Positions 45,335 through 54,225 of a DNA stretch of 64,000 nt are shown here, piece by piece. A model generated the notes under the pieces. That model saw only the letters and a list, made by a program, of their open reading frames with translations. It was not told where the DNA came from and did not search any database. Origin of the DNA: Kangiella sp. (GTDB taxonomy: Bacteria; Pseudomonadota; Gammaproteobacteria; Enterobacterales; Kangiellaceae); contig JANQSG010000021.1 in the NCBI GenBank assembly GCA_028284185.1, positions 291,954 through 355,953 on the forward strand. The letters run 5' to 3'. A program made the position numbers and the translations under genes. How positions within the stretch are numbered: position 1 is the stretch's first letter; every line of letters starts with the position of its first letter.

Positions 45335-46840
45335 TTATCCTGCGAGCTTTACTTTCCAAATAGCAGGCCCAGTCTTATGAACACTTTCACCAGCCGAATC
45401 AACCGCAACAGTTACTGGCATATCTTGAACATCAAATTCATAAACCGCTTCCATTCCTAACTCTGGGAATGCCACAACTTTTGAATCTTTAATCGCTTTA
45501 GATACCAGATAAGCAGCACCACCAACAGCCATTAAATAAGTGGATTGATGTTTCTTGATAGACTCGATAGCAACATCACCACGTTCTGCTTTACCAATCA
45601 TGCCTAATAAGCCCGTTTTATCGAGCATCATGTCAGTAAACTTGTCCATACGAGTAGCTGTCGTAGGGCCAGCAGGACCAACCGCTTCATCGCCTACAGC
45701 ATCCACAGGACCAACGTAGTAGATAAAACGGTTATTGAAATCTAAACCTTCTGGTAAGCCTTCACCAGAATCTAATAAATCTTTGATTTTTTTATGGGCA
45801 GCATCTCGACCCGTTAATATTTTACCGTTCAGTAATAGAACATCACCCGGTTTCCAGCTGGCCACTTCTTGTTGGGTGATATTGTTAATATCTACGCGTT
45901 TAGCGTCGGCAGCAGCTTCGTACTCCATATCCGGCCAATCATCGATAGATGGAGGAGTCAGTATAGCAGGCCCAGTACCATCTAATGTGAAGTGTATATG
46001 ACGAGTTGCCGCACAGTTAGGAATCATAGCTACTGGCTTGGAAGCGGCGTGAGTTGGCCAGTCTTTAATTTTCACATCAAGAACTGTCGTTACACCACCC
46101 AGACCTTGAGCGCCAATACCTAGTTTATTAACTGCTTCGTAGATTTCGATACGCAACTCTTCCACTCGACTAGAAGGGCCGCGCTTTAATAGTTCTTGCA
46201 TATCAATCGGGTCCATTAAAGACTCTTTAGCAAGAACCATAGCTTTTTCTGCTGTGCCACCAACACCAATACCTAACATGCCCGGAGGACACCAACCAGC
46301 ACCCATCTTAGGTACGGTTTCTACAACCCAATCAACAATCGAATCTGATGGGTTCAACATAACAAATTTAGTTTTATTCTCTGAACCACCGCCTTTTGCA
46401 GCAACAGTAACATCAACCTTATCACCTTTGACCATCTTAACGTGCACTACCGCAGGGGTATTATCTTTTGAATTAATACGCTTTCCTGCTGGGTCCATTA
46501 ATACTGATGCTCTTAGTGGATTATCAGGATTTAAATAGGCTCGGCGAACACCCTCATCTACCATTTCCTGAATATCCATACCACCTTCAAAGCGAGCATC
46601 CATACCAACCTCAACGATTGCCATTGCTATGCCTGTATCCTGGCATACAGGTCTATGGCCCATAGCAGACATACGAGAATTGACTAAAATTTGCTTCATG
46701 GCATCTTTTGCCGCTGGACTTTCTTCTTTCTCATAAGCAGCGGTCATGGCTTGAACGAAATCTTTGGGGTGGTAGTAAGAAATGTATTGGAAAGCATCGG
46801 CTATGCTTGCGATGAAATCTTCGGCTTTGATAGTGGCCAT
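45335..46840 (-). CDS. fumA: Class I fumarate hydratase, Fe/S-dependent
   Basis: An ATG at 46891 is in frame, but GGAG lies 6 bases before the ATG at 46840, giving MATIKAEDF (501 residues), which I take. Fe/S hydro-lyase marks: GHRPVCQDTGIAMAIVE, PGMLGIGVGGTAEKAM, IPNCAATRHIHF and FPELGMEAVYEF. It hydrates fumarate to malate. First gene of the propionate cluster, where it can carry the succinate-derived carbon onward. Confidence 0.93.
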   Translation of the reverse strand: MATIKAEDFIASIADAFQYISYYHPKDFVQAMTAAYEKEESPAAKDAMKQILVNSRMSAMGHRPVCQDTGIAMAIVEVGMDARFEGGMDIQEMVDEGVRRAYLNPDNPLRASVLMDPAGKRINSKDNTPAVVHVKMVKGDKVDVTVAAKGGGSENKTKFVMLNPSDSIVDWVVETVPKMGAGWCPPGMLGIGVGGTAEKAMVLAKESLMDPIDMQELLKRGPSSRVEELRIEIYEAVNKLGIGAQGLGGVTTVLDVKIKDWPTHAASKPVAMIPNCAATRHIHFTLDGTGPAILTPPSIDDWPDMEYEAAADAKRVDINNITQQEVASWKPGDVLLLNGKILTGRDAAHKKIKDLLDSGEGLPEGLDFNNRFIYYVGPVDAVGDEAVGPAGPTTATRMDKFTDMMLDKTGLLGMIGKAERGDVAIESIKKHQSTYLMAVGGAAYLVSKAIKDSKVVAFPELGMEAVYEFDVQDMPVTVAVDSAGESVHKTGPAIWKVKLAG

Positions 46841-47045
46841 AAATTCTCCAAAATTGCGCTCGCTAATTTTTCTATATCTTTGCTGTAACAAGCTACTACT
46901 CTCGAGTATTCCTATACAACAAGATTGAAAGTCTCTAAAATCAATCCATAATTATAACTGCTGGATCAGGCGTTTCCCAAATTTTAGACGCTAATTAATT
47001 GAAGATCGGTGGGTTTTGTCGCTTTTTTGAACAATTTAGGCCTAG

Positions 47046-48461
47046 ATGGGTAATTTAGAGAAACCATTTGTAGAATTTCCATACCGCGATCCAGCCGGAG
47101 TTCGTCAATTATTTTCACATTTTGCGGATGAAGAATGGTCATTATTGCTGGATAGTGGCAAAACTATTCATCAAGCAGCTAAATTTGACCTAATTTTAGT
47201 TCGCCCTAAGGCTTCGCTTTCTTTCCATAAAGGGAAATCAACACTAAAAGGAGCTGACTTTTCTTTAACCAATCAACCTTTTCAAGATTTAAGGCGCTTT
47301 TACCAAGAAGGTTTAGCACATTATTTGCCATTACCAAAACCACTTGCCGCACTCCCTTTTCATGGTGGTATTGCAGGTTACTGTAGCTATGATTTAGGTC
47401 GATATATTGAACAGCTACCTGAACTGGCCAAAGCGGATATTGACTTGCCGGAAATGGCCTTTGGGCTTTATGAGTGGGCTTATATTAGTGATCATGCCAA
47501 GCAAAAATCATATTTGCTTAAGTTTTGTGATATTTCTGATAGCGACTGGCAAGAATTGGTTGAAGAGTTTCAGAAGTATGCACTAACGACTGACGCACCT
47601 AATCATCCAAATTACGTATTAAATAGCGATTGGCAATCCAATATGGATGAGCAAGGATACAAAGAACGTTTTCAAAAAGTGCATGACTATATTCATGCTG
47701 GTGACTGCTATCAAGTTAACTTGGCTCAGCGTTTTAGTGCTGAATTTAATGGCCATTCCTGGAATGCTTATTTACAACTAACCGAGCATAACCAGGCACC
47801 TTTTTCAACCTATATGAATTTGGGTAAGCAACAGGTTTTATCCTTATCACCGGAACGTTTTATTCAAATAAAAAAGAATGGTCAGAAAAGTCATGTCATT
47901 ACTCAGCCCATTAAAGGCACTAGACCTCGAAGCAAAGATGCAGCAGAAGATAAAAAGCTATCCAATGAGCTATTAAACAGCGAAAAAGATCGTGCTGAAA
48001 ACTTGATGATCGTGGATCTCTTACGAAACGATATAGGTCGAACCGCTGAATATGGTTCAGTGAATGTTTCTAAATTATTTGAGCTGCAAAGCTTTATATC
48101 GGTTCATCATTTGGTCAGTACCATTGAAGCAGATTTAGCCAATGGCAAAGATGGTTTTGATTTATTGGAAAACTGTTTCCCAGGTGGCTCTATTACCGGC
48201 GCACCAAAAATTCGCGCGATGGAAATTATTGAAGAATTAGAACCCCATAGACGCAGTATTTATTGTGGTTCAGTACTTTATTATGATTTTAGAGGTTTAC
48301 TGGATTCCAGTATTACTATTCGTACCTTAGTAGCTGAAAATGGACACTTATACGCTTGGGGCGGCGGCGGCTTGGTGGCCGATTCTGAAGCTGATAGTGA
48401 ATATCAGGAAACTTATCATAAACTAAGCCGTATTTTACCGATTTTAAAACCAAATGATTAA
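47046..48461 (+). CDS. pabB: Aminodeoxychorismate synthase component I
   Basis: 471 residues. Chorismate-binding domain with the marks QPIKGTRPRSKD, ENLMIVDLLRNDIGR, and PGGSITGAPKIRAMEIIEEL. The N-terminal half is the Trp-binding-like lobe. Makes 4-amino-4-deoxychorismate for folate, with a separate PabA. The downstream Nudix gene overlaps it by 8 bases. Confidence 0.93.
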   Translation: MGNLEKPFVEFPYRDPAGVRQLFSHFADEEWSLLLDSGKTIHQAAKFDLILVRPKASLSFHKGKSTLKGADFSLTNQPFQDLRRFYQEGLAHYLPLPKPLAALPFHGGIAGYCSYDLGRYIEQLPELAKADIDLPEMAFGLYEWAYISDHAKQKSYLLKFCDISDSDWQELVEEFQKYALTTDAPNHPNYVLNSDWQSNMDEQGYKERFQKVHDYIHAGDCYQVNLAQRFSAEFNGHSWNAYLQLTEHNQAPFSTYMNLGKQQVLSLSPERFIQIKKNGQKSHVITQPIKGTRPRSKDAAEDKKLSNELLNSEKDRAENLMIVDLLRNDIGRTAEYGSVNVSKLFELQSFISVHHLVSTIEADLANGKDGFDLLENCFPGGSITGAPKIRAMEIIEELEPHRRSIYCGSVLYYDFRGLLDSSITIRTLVAENGHLYAWGGGGLVADSEADSEYQETYHKLSRILPILKPND

Positions 48462-49008
48462 CCTGCAACAAATTCAAAAAGCTTTAGCAAAAGCCAATCA
48501 TCTAACACCAAAACAAAACCAGTTGCAGCCTAGTGCAGTACTGGTTCCGATTGTTGAACGTGATACTGGCTTGCAGCTAATTTTGACGCAAAGGGCTGAG
48601 CACCTAAAGCATCACCCGGGACAGATCAGCTTTCCAGGTGGTCGTATGGATGATTCAGATAAAAACCTGACTCATACCGCCCTCCGCGAAACGGAAGAAG
48701 AAATTGGCATAGTCGCAGACAAAGTTGATGTTATTGGCAAATTAGCGCTACAACCCACCGTTAGCAAATTTATGATTCAACCTATTGTGGGAATAGTCGA
48801 TTCAGACTACGAAATGGTTATTAATCCGCATGAAGTTGATGAGGCTTTTGAGGTACCACTTGATTTCTTATTCAACCCATTGAACCAACAAAAGTCCTAC
48901 CGTGAATATAATGGTTCCAAATTTCCCGTTTATGCCATGCCTTATCACGGCAGAAATATCTGGGGCGCGACAGCACAAATCATAGTCAACTTTTCAAAGT
49001 TAATATAA
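48454..49008 (+). CDS. nudL: CoA pyrophosphatase-like Nudix hydrolase
   Basis: 184 residues. The Nudix box is GGRMDDSDKNLTHTALRETE followed by EEIGI, with the REXXEE core. The upstream LTQRAEHLKHHPGQISFPGG is a NudL/YeaB (CoA-splitting) signature. Overlaps pabB and is translated with it. Confidence 0.9.
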   Translation: MINLQQIQKALAKANHLTPKQNQLQPSAVLVPIVERDTGLQLILTQRAEHLKHHPGQISFPGGRMDDSDKNLTHTALRETEEEIGIVADKVDVIGKLALQPTVSKFMIQPIVGIVDSDYEMVINPHEVDEAFEVPLDFLFNPLNQQKSYREYNGSKFPVYAMPYHGRNIWGATAQIIVNFSKLI

Positions 49009-49099
49009 CCAATTGATATCTGGTCAGATTAGCAATAGCTAGTCACTCAGCCTATTTCTCAGTACAATTAAGCCATTAATTGATAAAGGAAATAGAACT

Positions 49100-50476
49100 T
49101 TGGCTATTAGTGTTTTTGATATGTTCAGTATTGGTATTGGGCCTTCCAGTTCCCATACCGTTGGCCCTATGCGTGCAGCTCGTCGTTTTGTTAAGTCTTT
49201 AGCCGAACAAGAACTGCTGACGAGAACCACAAGAGTCGTGAGTGAGCTTTATGGTTCTTTGGGAGCAACCGGTAAAGGTCATGGCTCTGATACGGCGGTA
49301 CTATTAGGGTTAGAAGGCGAACGCCCTGATGAAATTGATCCTGATATTGTTCCAGAACGCTTAGCCATTATCCGCACAAGTAACCAGATCAATTTAAATG
49401 GCCTACATCAAATTGACTTCAATGAAAAACAGGACTTGATCCTCTATAAAAAGAAAAGTCTACCCAAACATGCCAATGGTATGGTTTTTTATGCTTTTGA
49501 TAAAGATGGTAATGAGCTCGCTTCAACCACTTATTATTCAGTTGGTGGTGGCTTTGTAGTGAATGATGATGTGGATGCAGACAGCCCTATCATGGAAGAC
49601 AGAACCCAGGTTAAATATCCTTTTTCTACGGCGGCTGAACTGATTCAAGCCTGTAAAGACGAAGGTATTAAAATCAGTACCCTCATGATGGAAAATGAAA
49701 AAGCCTGGCGATCCGAGTCCGAAGTACGGGAAAAATTGCTCGCCATTTGGCAGGTAATGAAAGCCTGTATCAAACGCGGTTGTGATCGCGAAGGAATTTT
49801 GCCAGGTGGCCTAAAAGTAAAAAGACGCGCTCACGGAATCTATATGAAACTTAAGTCCGATCCACACAGTTCCACCGATACTTTATCGGCAATGGACTGG
49901 GTTGATCTTTATGCGCTAGCCGTTAATGAAGAAAACGCCGCTGGTGGTCGCGTGGTTACCGCACCAACTAATGGCGCCGCAGGTATTATTCCAGCAGTTT
50001 TATTTTACTACATGAAATTTAAACCTGGTGCCGATGAAGAAGGCGTCATTGATTTTCTGCTAACCGCTGCCGCTATTGGTATTTTATATAAGCTTAACGC
50101 TTCAATTTCAGGTGCTGAAGTAGGTTGTCAGGGTGAAGTTGGGGTGGCTTGTTCAATGGCCGCCGGAGCTTTAACCGAAGTTCTAGGCGGCTCACCAGAG
50201 CAGGTTGAGAATGCTGCCGAAATTGGTATGGAACATAATTTGGGCTTAACCTGCGATCCGGTAGGTGGTCTAGTTCAGGTTCCCTGTATTGAGCGTAATG
50301 CCATGGCTTCAGTCAAAGCTATTAATGCTTGTCGTCTGGCTCTACGTGGTGATGGTGAGCATAAAGTATCACTCGATAAAGTGATTAAGACTATGTGGGA
50401 TACAGGAATGGATATGCGTGAGAAGTATAAGGAGACGGCTCGGGGGGGGTTGGCCGTTCACATTATCGAATGCTAA
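49100..50476 (+). CDS. sdaA: L-serine ammonia-lyase, single-chain [4Fe-4S] type
   Basis: 458 residues, starting at a TTG; AAAGGAA lies 8-10 bases upstream, and the family start [19 protein letters not shown] leaves no room for another start. Fe/S cysteines are in [17 protein letters not shown] and [17 protein letters not shown]. Turns serine into pyruvate and ammonia. No neighbour explains regulation. Confidence 0.95.
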   Translation: MAISVFDMFSIGIGPSSSHTVGPMRAARRFVKSLAEQELLTRTTRVVSELYGSLGATGKGHGSDTAVLLGLEGERPDEIDPDIVPERLAIIRTSNQINLNGLHQIDFNEKQDLILYKKKSLPKHANGMVFYAFDKDGNELASTTYYSVGGGFVVNDDVDADSPIMEDRTQVKYPFSTAAELIQACKDEGIKISTLMMENEKAWRSESEVREKLLAIWQVMKACIKRGCDREGILPGGLKVKRRAHGIYMKLKSDPHSSTDTLSAMDWVDLYALAVNEENAAGGRVVTAPTNGAAGIIPAVLFYYMKFKPGADEEGVIDFLLTAAAIGILYKLNASISGAEVGCQGEVGVACSMAAGALTEVLGGSPEQVENAAEIGMEHNLGLTCDPVGGLVQVPCIERNAMASVKAINACRLALRGDGEHKVSLDKVIKTMWDTGMDMREKYKETARGGLAVHIIEC

Positions 50477-50520
50477 TTTTAAAAAACCTCTAATCGTCAG
50501 CTATTCTTTGTTAAAAGTAA

Positions 50521-50735
50521 TTTGCCTCGAATAACTCTAGCTTAGAGATTTTAATAGAATAGACTAAAATTGATATTTGCCACGTATTAACTTCATACGA
50601 CAACTATAACTCAAAAAACTCAGAACTTTCACACAGGTTTTGCCTTGAATAACTTTAGCTTTGAAGTTTAATGCTCATAATCTTAACTAGAATTGTTGTT
50701 CACCTAACCTTAACTTCGTGCGATAACCATAATGA
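50521..50735 (+). repeat. Diverged direct duplication in non-coding DNA
   Basis: Two copies of about 90 bases with a 118-base period: TGCCTCGAATAACTCTAGC (50523) and TGCCTTGAATAACTTTAGC (50641), each followed by a looser stretch and then TTAACTTCATACGACAACTA or TTAACTTCGTGCGATAACCA. The 364-base gap between sdaA and the epimerase gene holds no gene. Function unknown. Confidence 0.6.
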
Positions 50736-50840
50736 TCTGATTATTTACCTTCAAATATAACCACCTTTATATTTGTCTTATTTCACATTTATTTTATAGC
50801 GGTTATTCGATAATAAAGCTTTCATTACTAAGGAGCTGCT

Positions 50841-51737
50841 ATGCAATCGGTTATTATTACAGGGGGGACTGGCTTTATTGGTCGTAACCTTATCCCTTTG
50901 TTGCAAAAGGCAAATTACCAGATAACGGTATTAAGTCGCACTCCTGAAAAATACAAACAAGATTCTTTCTATAAAAATATCAATTTAATCAATCAGTTAT
51001 CACAAGTAGACAAAGCTGATCTGGTGATTAATCTTACCGGTGAGAATTTAAGTAATCGGCGCTGGTCACAAAAATTCAAGCATAAAATTCAGCAAAGTCG
51101 CATCCAGACCACGAGAAAGCTTGTGGACTGGATGCAACAACTTGAGCAGAAGCCTCAAACCTTTATTAGTGGTTCCGCCATTGGGTATTACGGTGCTCGT
51201 GGTGATGAAGTACTTAATGAAGGTTCCAAAGCAGGTAATGAACACGAATTTCAGGTTAGGCTATGTAAAAACTGGGAAGCTTCAGCACAAAAAGCAGTAT
51301 CACTTGGCATTAGAAGCTGCATCATCAGGACTGGCATCGTGCTTGGCAATCAAGGGGCTTTGCAACAAATGCTGACTCCTTTTAAATTTGGGCTAGGCGG
51401 AAAACTGGGAAGTGGTAAGCAGTTTTTTTCCTGGATCCATATTCAGGATCAGGTCAATGCGATAATGCACCTTGTGCAGCAACAACATTTAACTGGAGTC
51501 TTTAATTTAACCGCTCCCAATCCTGTGACTAATCAGCAATTAACAAAAACTCTAGGTAAAATCCTTAAACGCCCTACTTTTGCAAGCATGCCCTCAATTG
51601 CTCTAAAAATTATTATGGGTGAAATGGCTGACATACTACTAACAGGTCAGAGAGTTATACCTGATAAGTTATTAGGAAGCGGTTTTAATTTCCATTTTTC
51701 TGAATTGGACCAGGCCTTAGAAAATTTAGTTATATAA
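50841..51737 (+). CDS. TIGR01777-family NAD(P)-binding epimerase
   Basis: 298 residues. Rossmann start IITGGTGFIGRNLIPLL; NLTGENLSNRRWSQKFKHKI and SGSAIGYYGARGDEVLNE (YxxxK region variant) are TIGR01777/YfcH strings; the C-terminal DUF1731 segment is present (LTGQRVIPDKLLGSGFNF). AAGGAG precedes the ATG. Cellular role not known. Confidence 0.9.
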   Translation: MQSVIITGGTGFIGRNLIPLLQKANYQITVLSRTPEKYKQDSFYKNINLINQLSQVDKADLVINLTGENLSNRRWSQKFKHKIQQSRIQTTRKLVDWMQQLEQKPQTFISGSAIGYYGARGDEVLNEGSKAGNEHEFQVRLCKNWEASAQKAVSLGIRSCIIRTGIVLGNQGALQQMLTPFKFGLGGKLGSGKQFFSWIHIQDQVNAIMHLVQQQHLTGVFNLTAPNPVTNQQLTKTLGKILKRPTFASMPSIALKIIMGEMADILLTGQRVIPDKLLGSGFNFHFSELDQALENLVI

Positions 51738-51809
51738 CCAACTGGTCTGAGTTTACTTTTTATAAAATAGGCAGTAGACTCCACTTAAATTAAGTTTATA
51801 ACTAATGGC

Positions 51810-51884
51810 ATGATTTTGAACATTAGCCTAAACAGCAACCAATTACGACGTCGCAGCCACCGTATTAACGAGGCTGGGAATTAG
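51810..51884 (+). CDS. Arginine leader peptide of the arg operon
   Basis: 24 codons, ATG to TAG. Residues 13-18 are Arg-Arg-Arg-Ser-His-Arg, encoded CGA CGT CGC AGC CAC CGT. Position, length, the codon cluster and the following alternative hairpins are those of amino-acid leader peptides such as ThrL or HisL. The SD is weak (no clear GGAG), which is the main doubt. Confidence 0.72.
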   Translation: MILNISLNSNQLRRRSHRINEAGN

Positions 51885-51930
51885 TTACACCTGAATTTTA
51901 TTTAAAACCCAGCCATCGGCTGGGTTTTTT
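51852..51930 (+). promoter_or_regulatory. Ribosome-mediated transcription attenuator (arginine)
   Basis: Region 1 CAGCC (51854-51858) lies in the Arg codons and can pair with GGCTG (51872-51876) of region 2 GGCTGGG (51872-51878). Region 2 overlaps the end of the leader and can pair with region 3 CCCAGCC (51908-51914). Region 3 also pairs with region 4 GGCTGGG (51918-51924), forming a terminator. Stalling at Arg codons would free region 2 to hold region 3, allowing read-through; a ribosome at the stop codon would cover region 2 and let the terminator form. Confidence 0.72.
51904..51930 (+). terminator. Attenuator terminator hairpin
   Basis: AAAACCCAGCC (51904-51914), loop ATC, GGCTGGGTTTT (51918-51928), T run to 51930. 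20 bases after the leader stop codon and 49 bases before the argF' start. Confidence 0.88.
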
Positions 51931-51979
51931 ATTGCAGCAATAAAACCCTTCCGATGGCTAAACGACCAGAGGAAGTAAG

Positions 51980-52984
51980 ATGCAACATTTTCTAACCAGT
52001 GAGCACTGGCAGCAACCGAAGCTTCAGCAACTTATTGATTTTGCAAAAGATTTAAAGAAGAATCCAATTCAACCCCTATTACGCAATAAAACCATTGCGC
52101 TGCTGTTTTTTAATCCCTCTCTTCGGACCCGAACCAGTTTTGAAATTGGTGCCTTTCAACTGGGCGCTAAAGCAGTTGTTTTACAACCAGGTAAAGATGC
52201 CTGGCCAATCGAATTTGAACTTGGCTCAGTTATGGATGGGGAAGCAGAAGAGCATGTGATTGAAGTTGCTCAGGTTTTATCTTCCTACTGTGATCTTATA
52301 GCAATCAGAGCATTCCCAAAATTTCAGGATTGGAACCTGGACAAACAAGATAAAGTAATCAATAGCTTTGCTCAATATTCCAGTGTTCCAGTAATTAATA
52401 TGGAGACCATTACTCATCCCTGCCAGGAACTTGCACATATTATGGCTCTGCAGGAAAAACTGGGTGATCTAAAAGGCAAAAAATATCTATTGACCTGGAC
52501 CTATCATCCAAAACCTCTGAATACCGCAGTAGCCAATTCATCACTATTGATTGCCAGTAAGTTTGGTATGGATCTTACTCTGCTATGTCCAACCAAAGAT
52601 TATATTCTTGATCAGCATTATGTTGAGCAGGCACAAACTAGCTGTCTGAATAACCAGCAAAAATTCCAAATCAGTCACGATATTGATAGCGCCTATCAGG
52701 ATGCAGATATCGTCTACGCCAAAAGCTGGGGTCCCCTTCCCTTCTATGGTAATTGGCAAGCGGAAAAAGCCATTCGGGATCAATATAAACATTTTATAGT
52801 TGATAAAAATAAAATGGATAAAACCAATAGCGCTCTTTTTAGCCACTGTTTGCCTTTAAGAAGAAACGTTAAGGCCACCGATGAAGTTATGGATTCAGCC
52901 AGCTGTATTGCAACGCTGGAAGCAGAAAATCGGTTACACGTTCAAAAATCCCTGATGCACCATCTGGTTAACCATAATAGTTAG
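51980..52984 (+). CDS. argF': N-acetylornithine carbamoyltransferase
   Basis: 334 residues. FFNPSLRTRTSFEIGAFQLG binds carbamoyl phosphate. AVVLQPGKDAWPIEFELGSV and METITHPCQELAHIMAL, with HCLPLRRNVKATDEVMDS, match the Xanthomonas acetylornithine enzyme rather than ordinary ArgF: the family lacks the ornithine SMG loop. Makes N-acetylcitrulline. SD GAGGAAG precedes ATG. Confidence 0.93.
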   Translation: MQHFLTSEHWQQPKLQQLIDFAKDLKKNPIQPLLRNKTIALLFFNPSLRTRTSFEIGAFQLGAKAVVLQPGKDAWPIEFELGSVMDGEAEEHVIEVAQVLSSYCDLIAIRAFPKFQDWNLDKQDKVINSFAQYSSVPVINMETITHPCQELAHIMALQEKLGDLKGKKYLLTWTYHPKPLNTAVANSSLLIASKFGMDLTLLCPTKDYILDQHYVEQAQTSCLNNQQKFQISHDIDSAYQDADIVYAKSWGPLPFYGNWQAEKAIRDQYKHFIVDKNKMDKTNSALFSHCLPLRRNVKATDEVMDSASCIATLEAENRLHVQKSLMHHLVNHNS

Positions 52985-52995
52985 AGGACAATATA

Positions 52996-54225
52996 ATGAA
53001 AAAAACGGTCGTTTTAGCATTTTCAGGCGGGTTAGATACCAGCTTTTGTGTACCTTATTTATTAGCACAAGATTTTGAAGTGCATACTATCTTTGTTAAT
53101 ACTGGAGGCGTCAGTTCTGAAAATGAACAATCTATTGAGCAGAGAGCTTATGAGCTGGGAGCCACTAAACATCATACCATTGATGCCAAACAAAGCCTGT
53201 GGGATGACATTGTAGTTCCATTGGTCTGGGCCAATAAGCCTTACCAGGAACAATATCCGACCTTATGCGCTGATCGCTATTTGATTGTGGAAGAAGCGAT
53301 CAAGCTTTGTAAGCAACTCAATACCAAATATATCGCTCACGGCTGTACTGGCATGGGTAACGATCAAGTGCGCTTTGATCTGGCAATTACGGCACATGGC
53401 GATTACCAGATTTTATCGCCGATAAGGGAAATTCAAAAGCAACATAAGCAAACACGTCAATTTGAAATTGATTACTTACAGGCTAAAGGCTTTAGCGTCT
53501 CTACCGATCAAAGCCGCTACAGCATTAATGAAAATTTGCTGGGGGTCACCATTTCCGGAGCAGAAATCGATGATTGGCAAGAGCCGCAAGATGATACCTA
53601 TGTACTATGTAAGCCACCGGCTCAAGTCGAAAAAGAACCGATAAATATTACTCTGAATTTTGAACAGGGAGTTGTCACCAGCCTTGATCAAAAACCAATA
53701 TATCATGCCGATATTCTGCAATATCTTAATCAGCTCGCTGGGCAATATGGTATTGGTCGGGATATTTATACCGGCGATACTATTATCGGTTTAAAAGGCA
53801 GAATTCTGTTTGAAGCACCTGGTCTAAAGCTGCTACAAACTGCCCAAAAAGCACTAGAAGAAGTTTGCCTGACCAATAAACAAAATCAATTTAAACCTAT
53901 ATTGGCTAGTCAATGGACTGAACTTGTTTACAATGGCTTCTATTTTGATCCCTTGTATCAAAATATTTTATGTGGTCTAAAATCAATACAAAATAAAGTT
54001 TCCGGCAAGGTAACTTTAAAACTTTATCCTCACAAGGCACTGGCCGTCGATGTTCAGACCAGGCATGCCCTTACTTCTTCTGATGCCAGTTATGCACAGT
54101 CAGCCTCCTGGGGCATTGAAGAGGCCGTTGGCTTTATCAAACTATATGGTAAAAGCACTGCCACCTGGTCTTTAGTTAATGCAGATAGTGCTAATGCTGA
54201 TAATGACGAGGCTGCATTAACATGA
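52996..54225 (+). CDS. argG: Argininosuccinate synthase
   Basis: 409 residues. P-loop-like VLAFSGGLDTSFCVPYL near the start; YIAHGCTGMGNDQVRFDLA follows. ATP-driven joining of citrulline and aspartate. Starts 11 bases after argF'. It overlaps argE by 4 bases. Confidence 0.95.
   Translation: MKKTVVLAFSGGLDTSFCVPYLLAQDFEVHTIFVNTGGVSSENEQSIEQRAYELGATKHHTIDAKQSLWDDIVVPLVWANKPYQEQYPTLCADRYLIVEEAIKLCKQLNTKYIAHGCTGMGNDQVRFDLAITAHGDYQILSPIREIQKQHKQTRQFEIDYLQAKGFSVSTDQSRYSINENLLGVTISGAEIDDWQEPQDDTYVLCKPPAQVEKEPINITLNFEQGVVTSLDQKPIYHADILQYLNQLAGQYGIGRDIYTGDTIIGLKGRILFEAPGLKLLQTAQKALEEVCLTNKQNQFKPILASQWTELVYNGFYFDPLYQNILCGLKSIQNKVSGKVTLKLYPHKALAVDVQTRHALTSSDASYAQSASWGIEEAVGFIKLYGKSTATWSLVNADSANADNDEAALT

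Noticed and set aside
51740..51809. ArgR operator (ARG box) before the arginine operon
   Set aside because: I found no convincing tandem 18-base palindromes; short AT-rich stretches there match too loosely.
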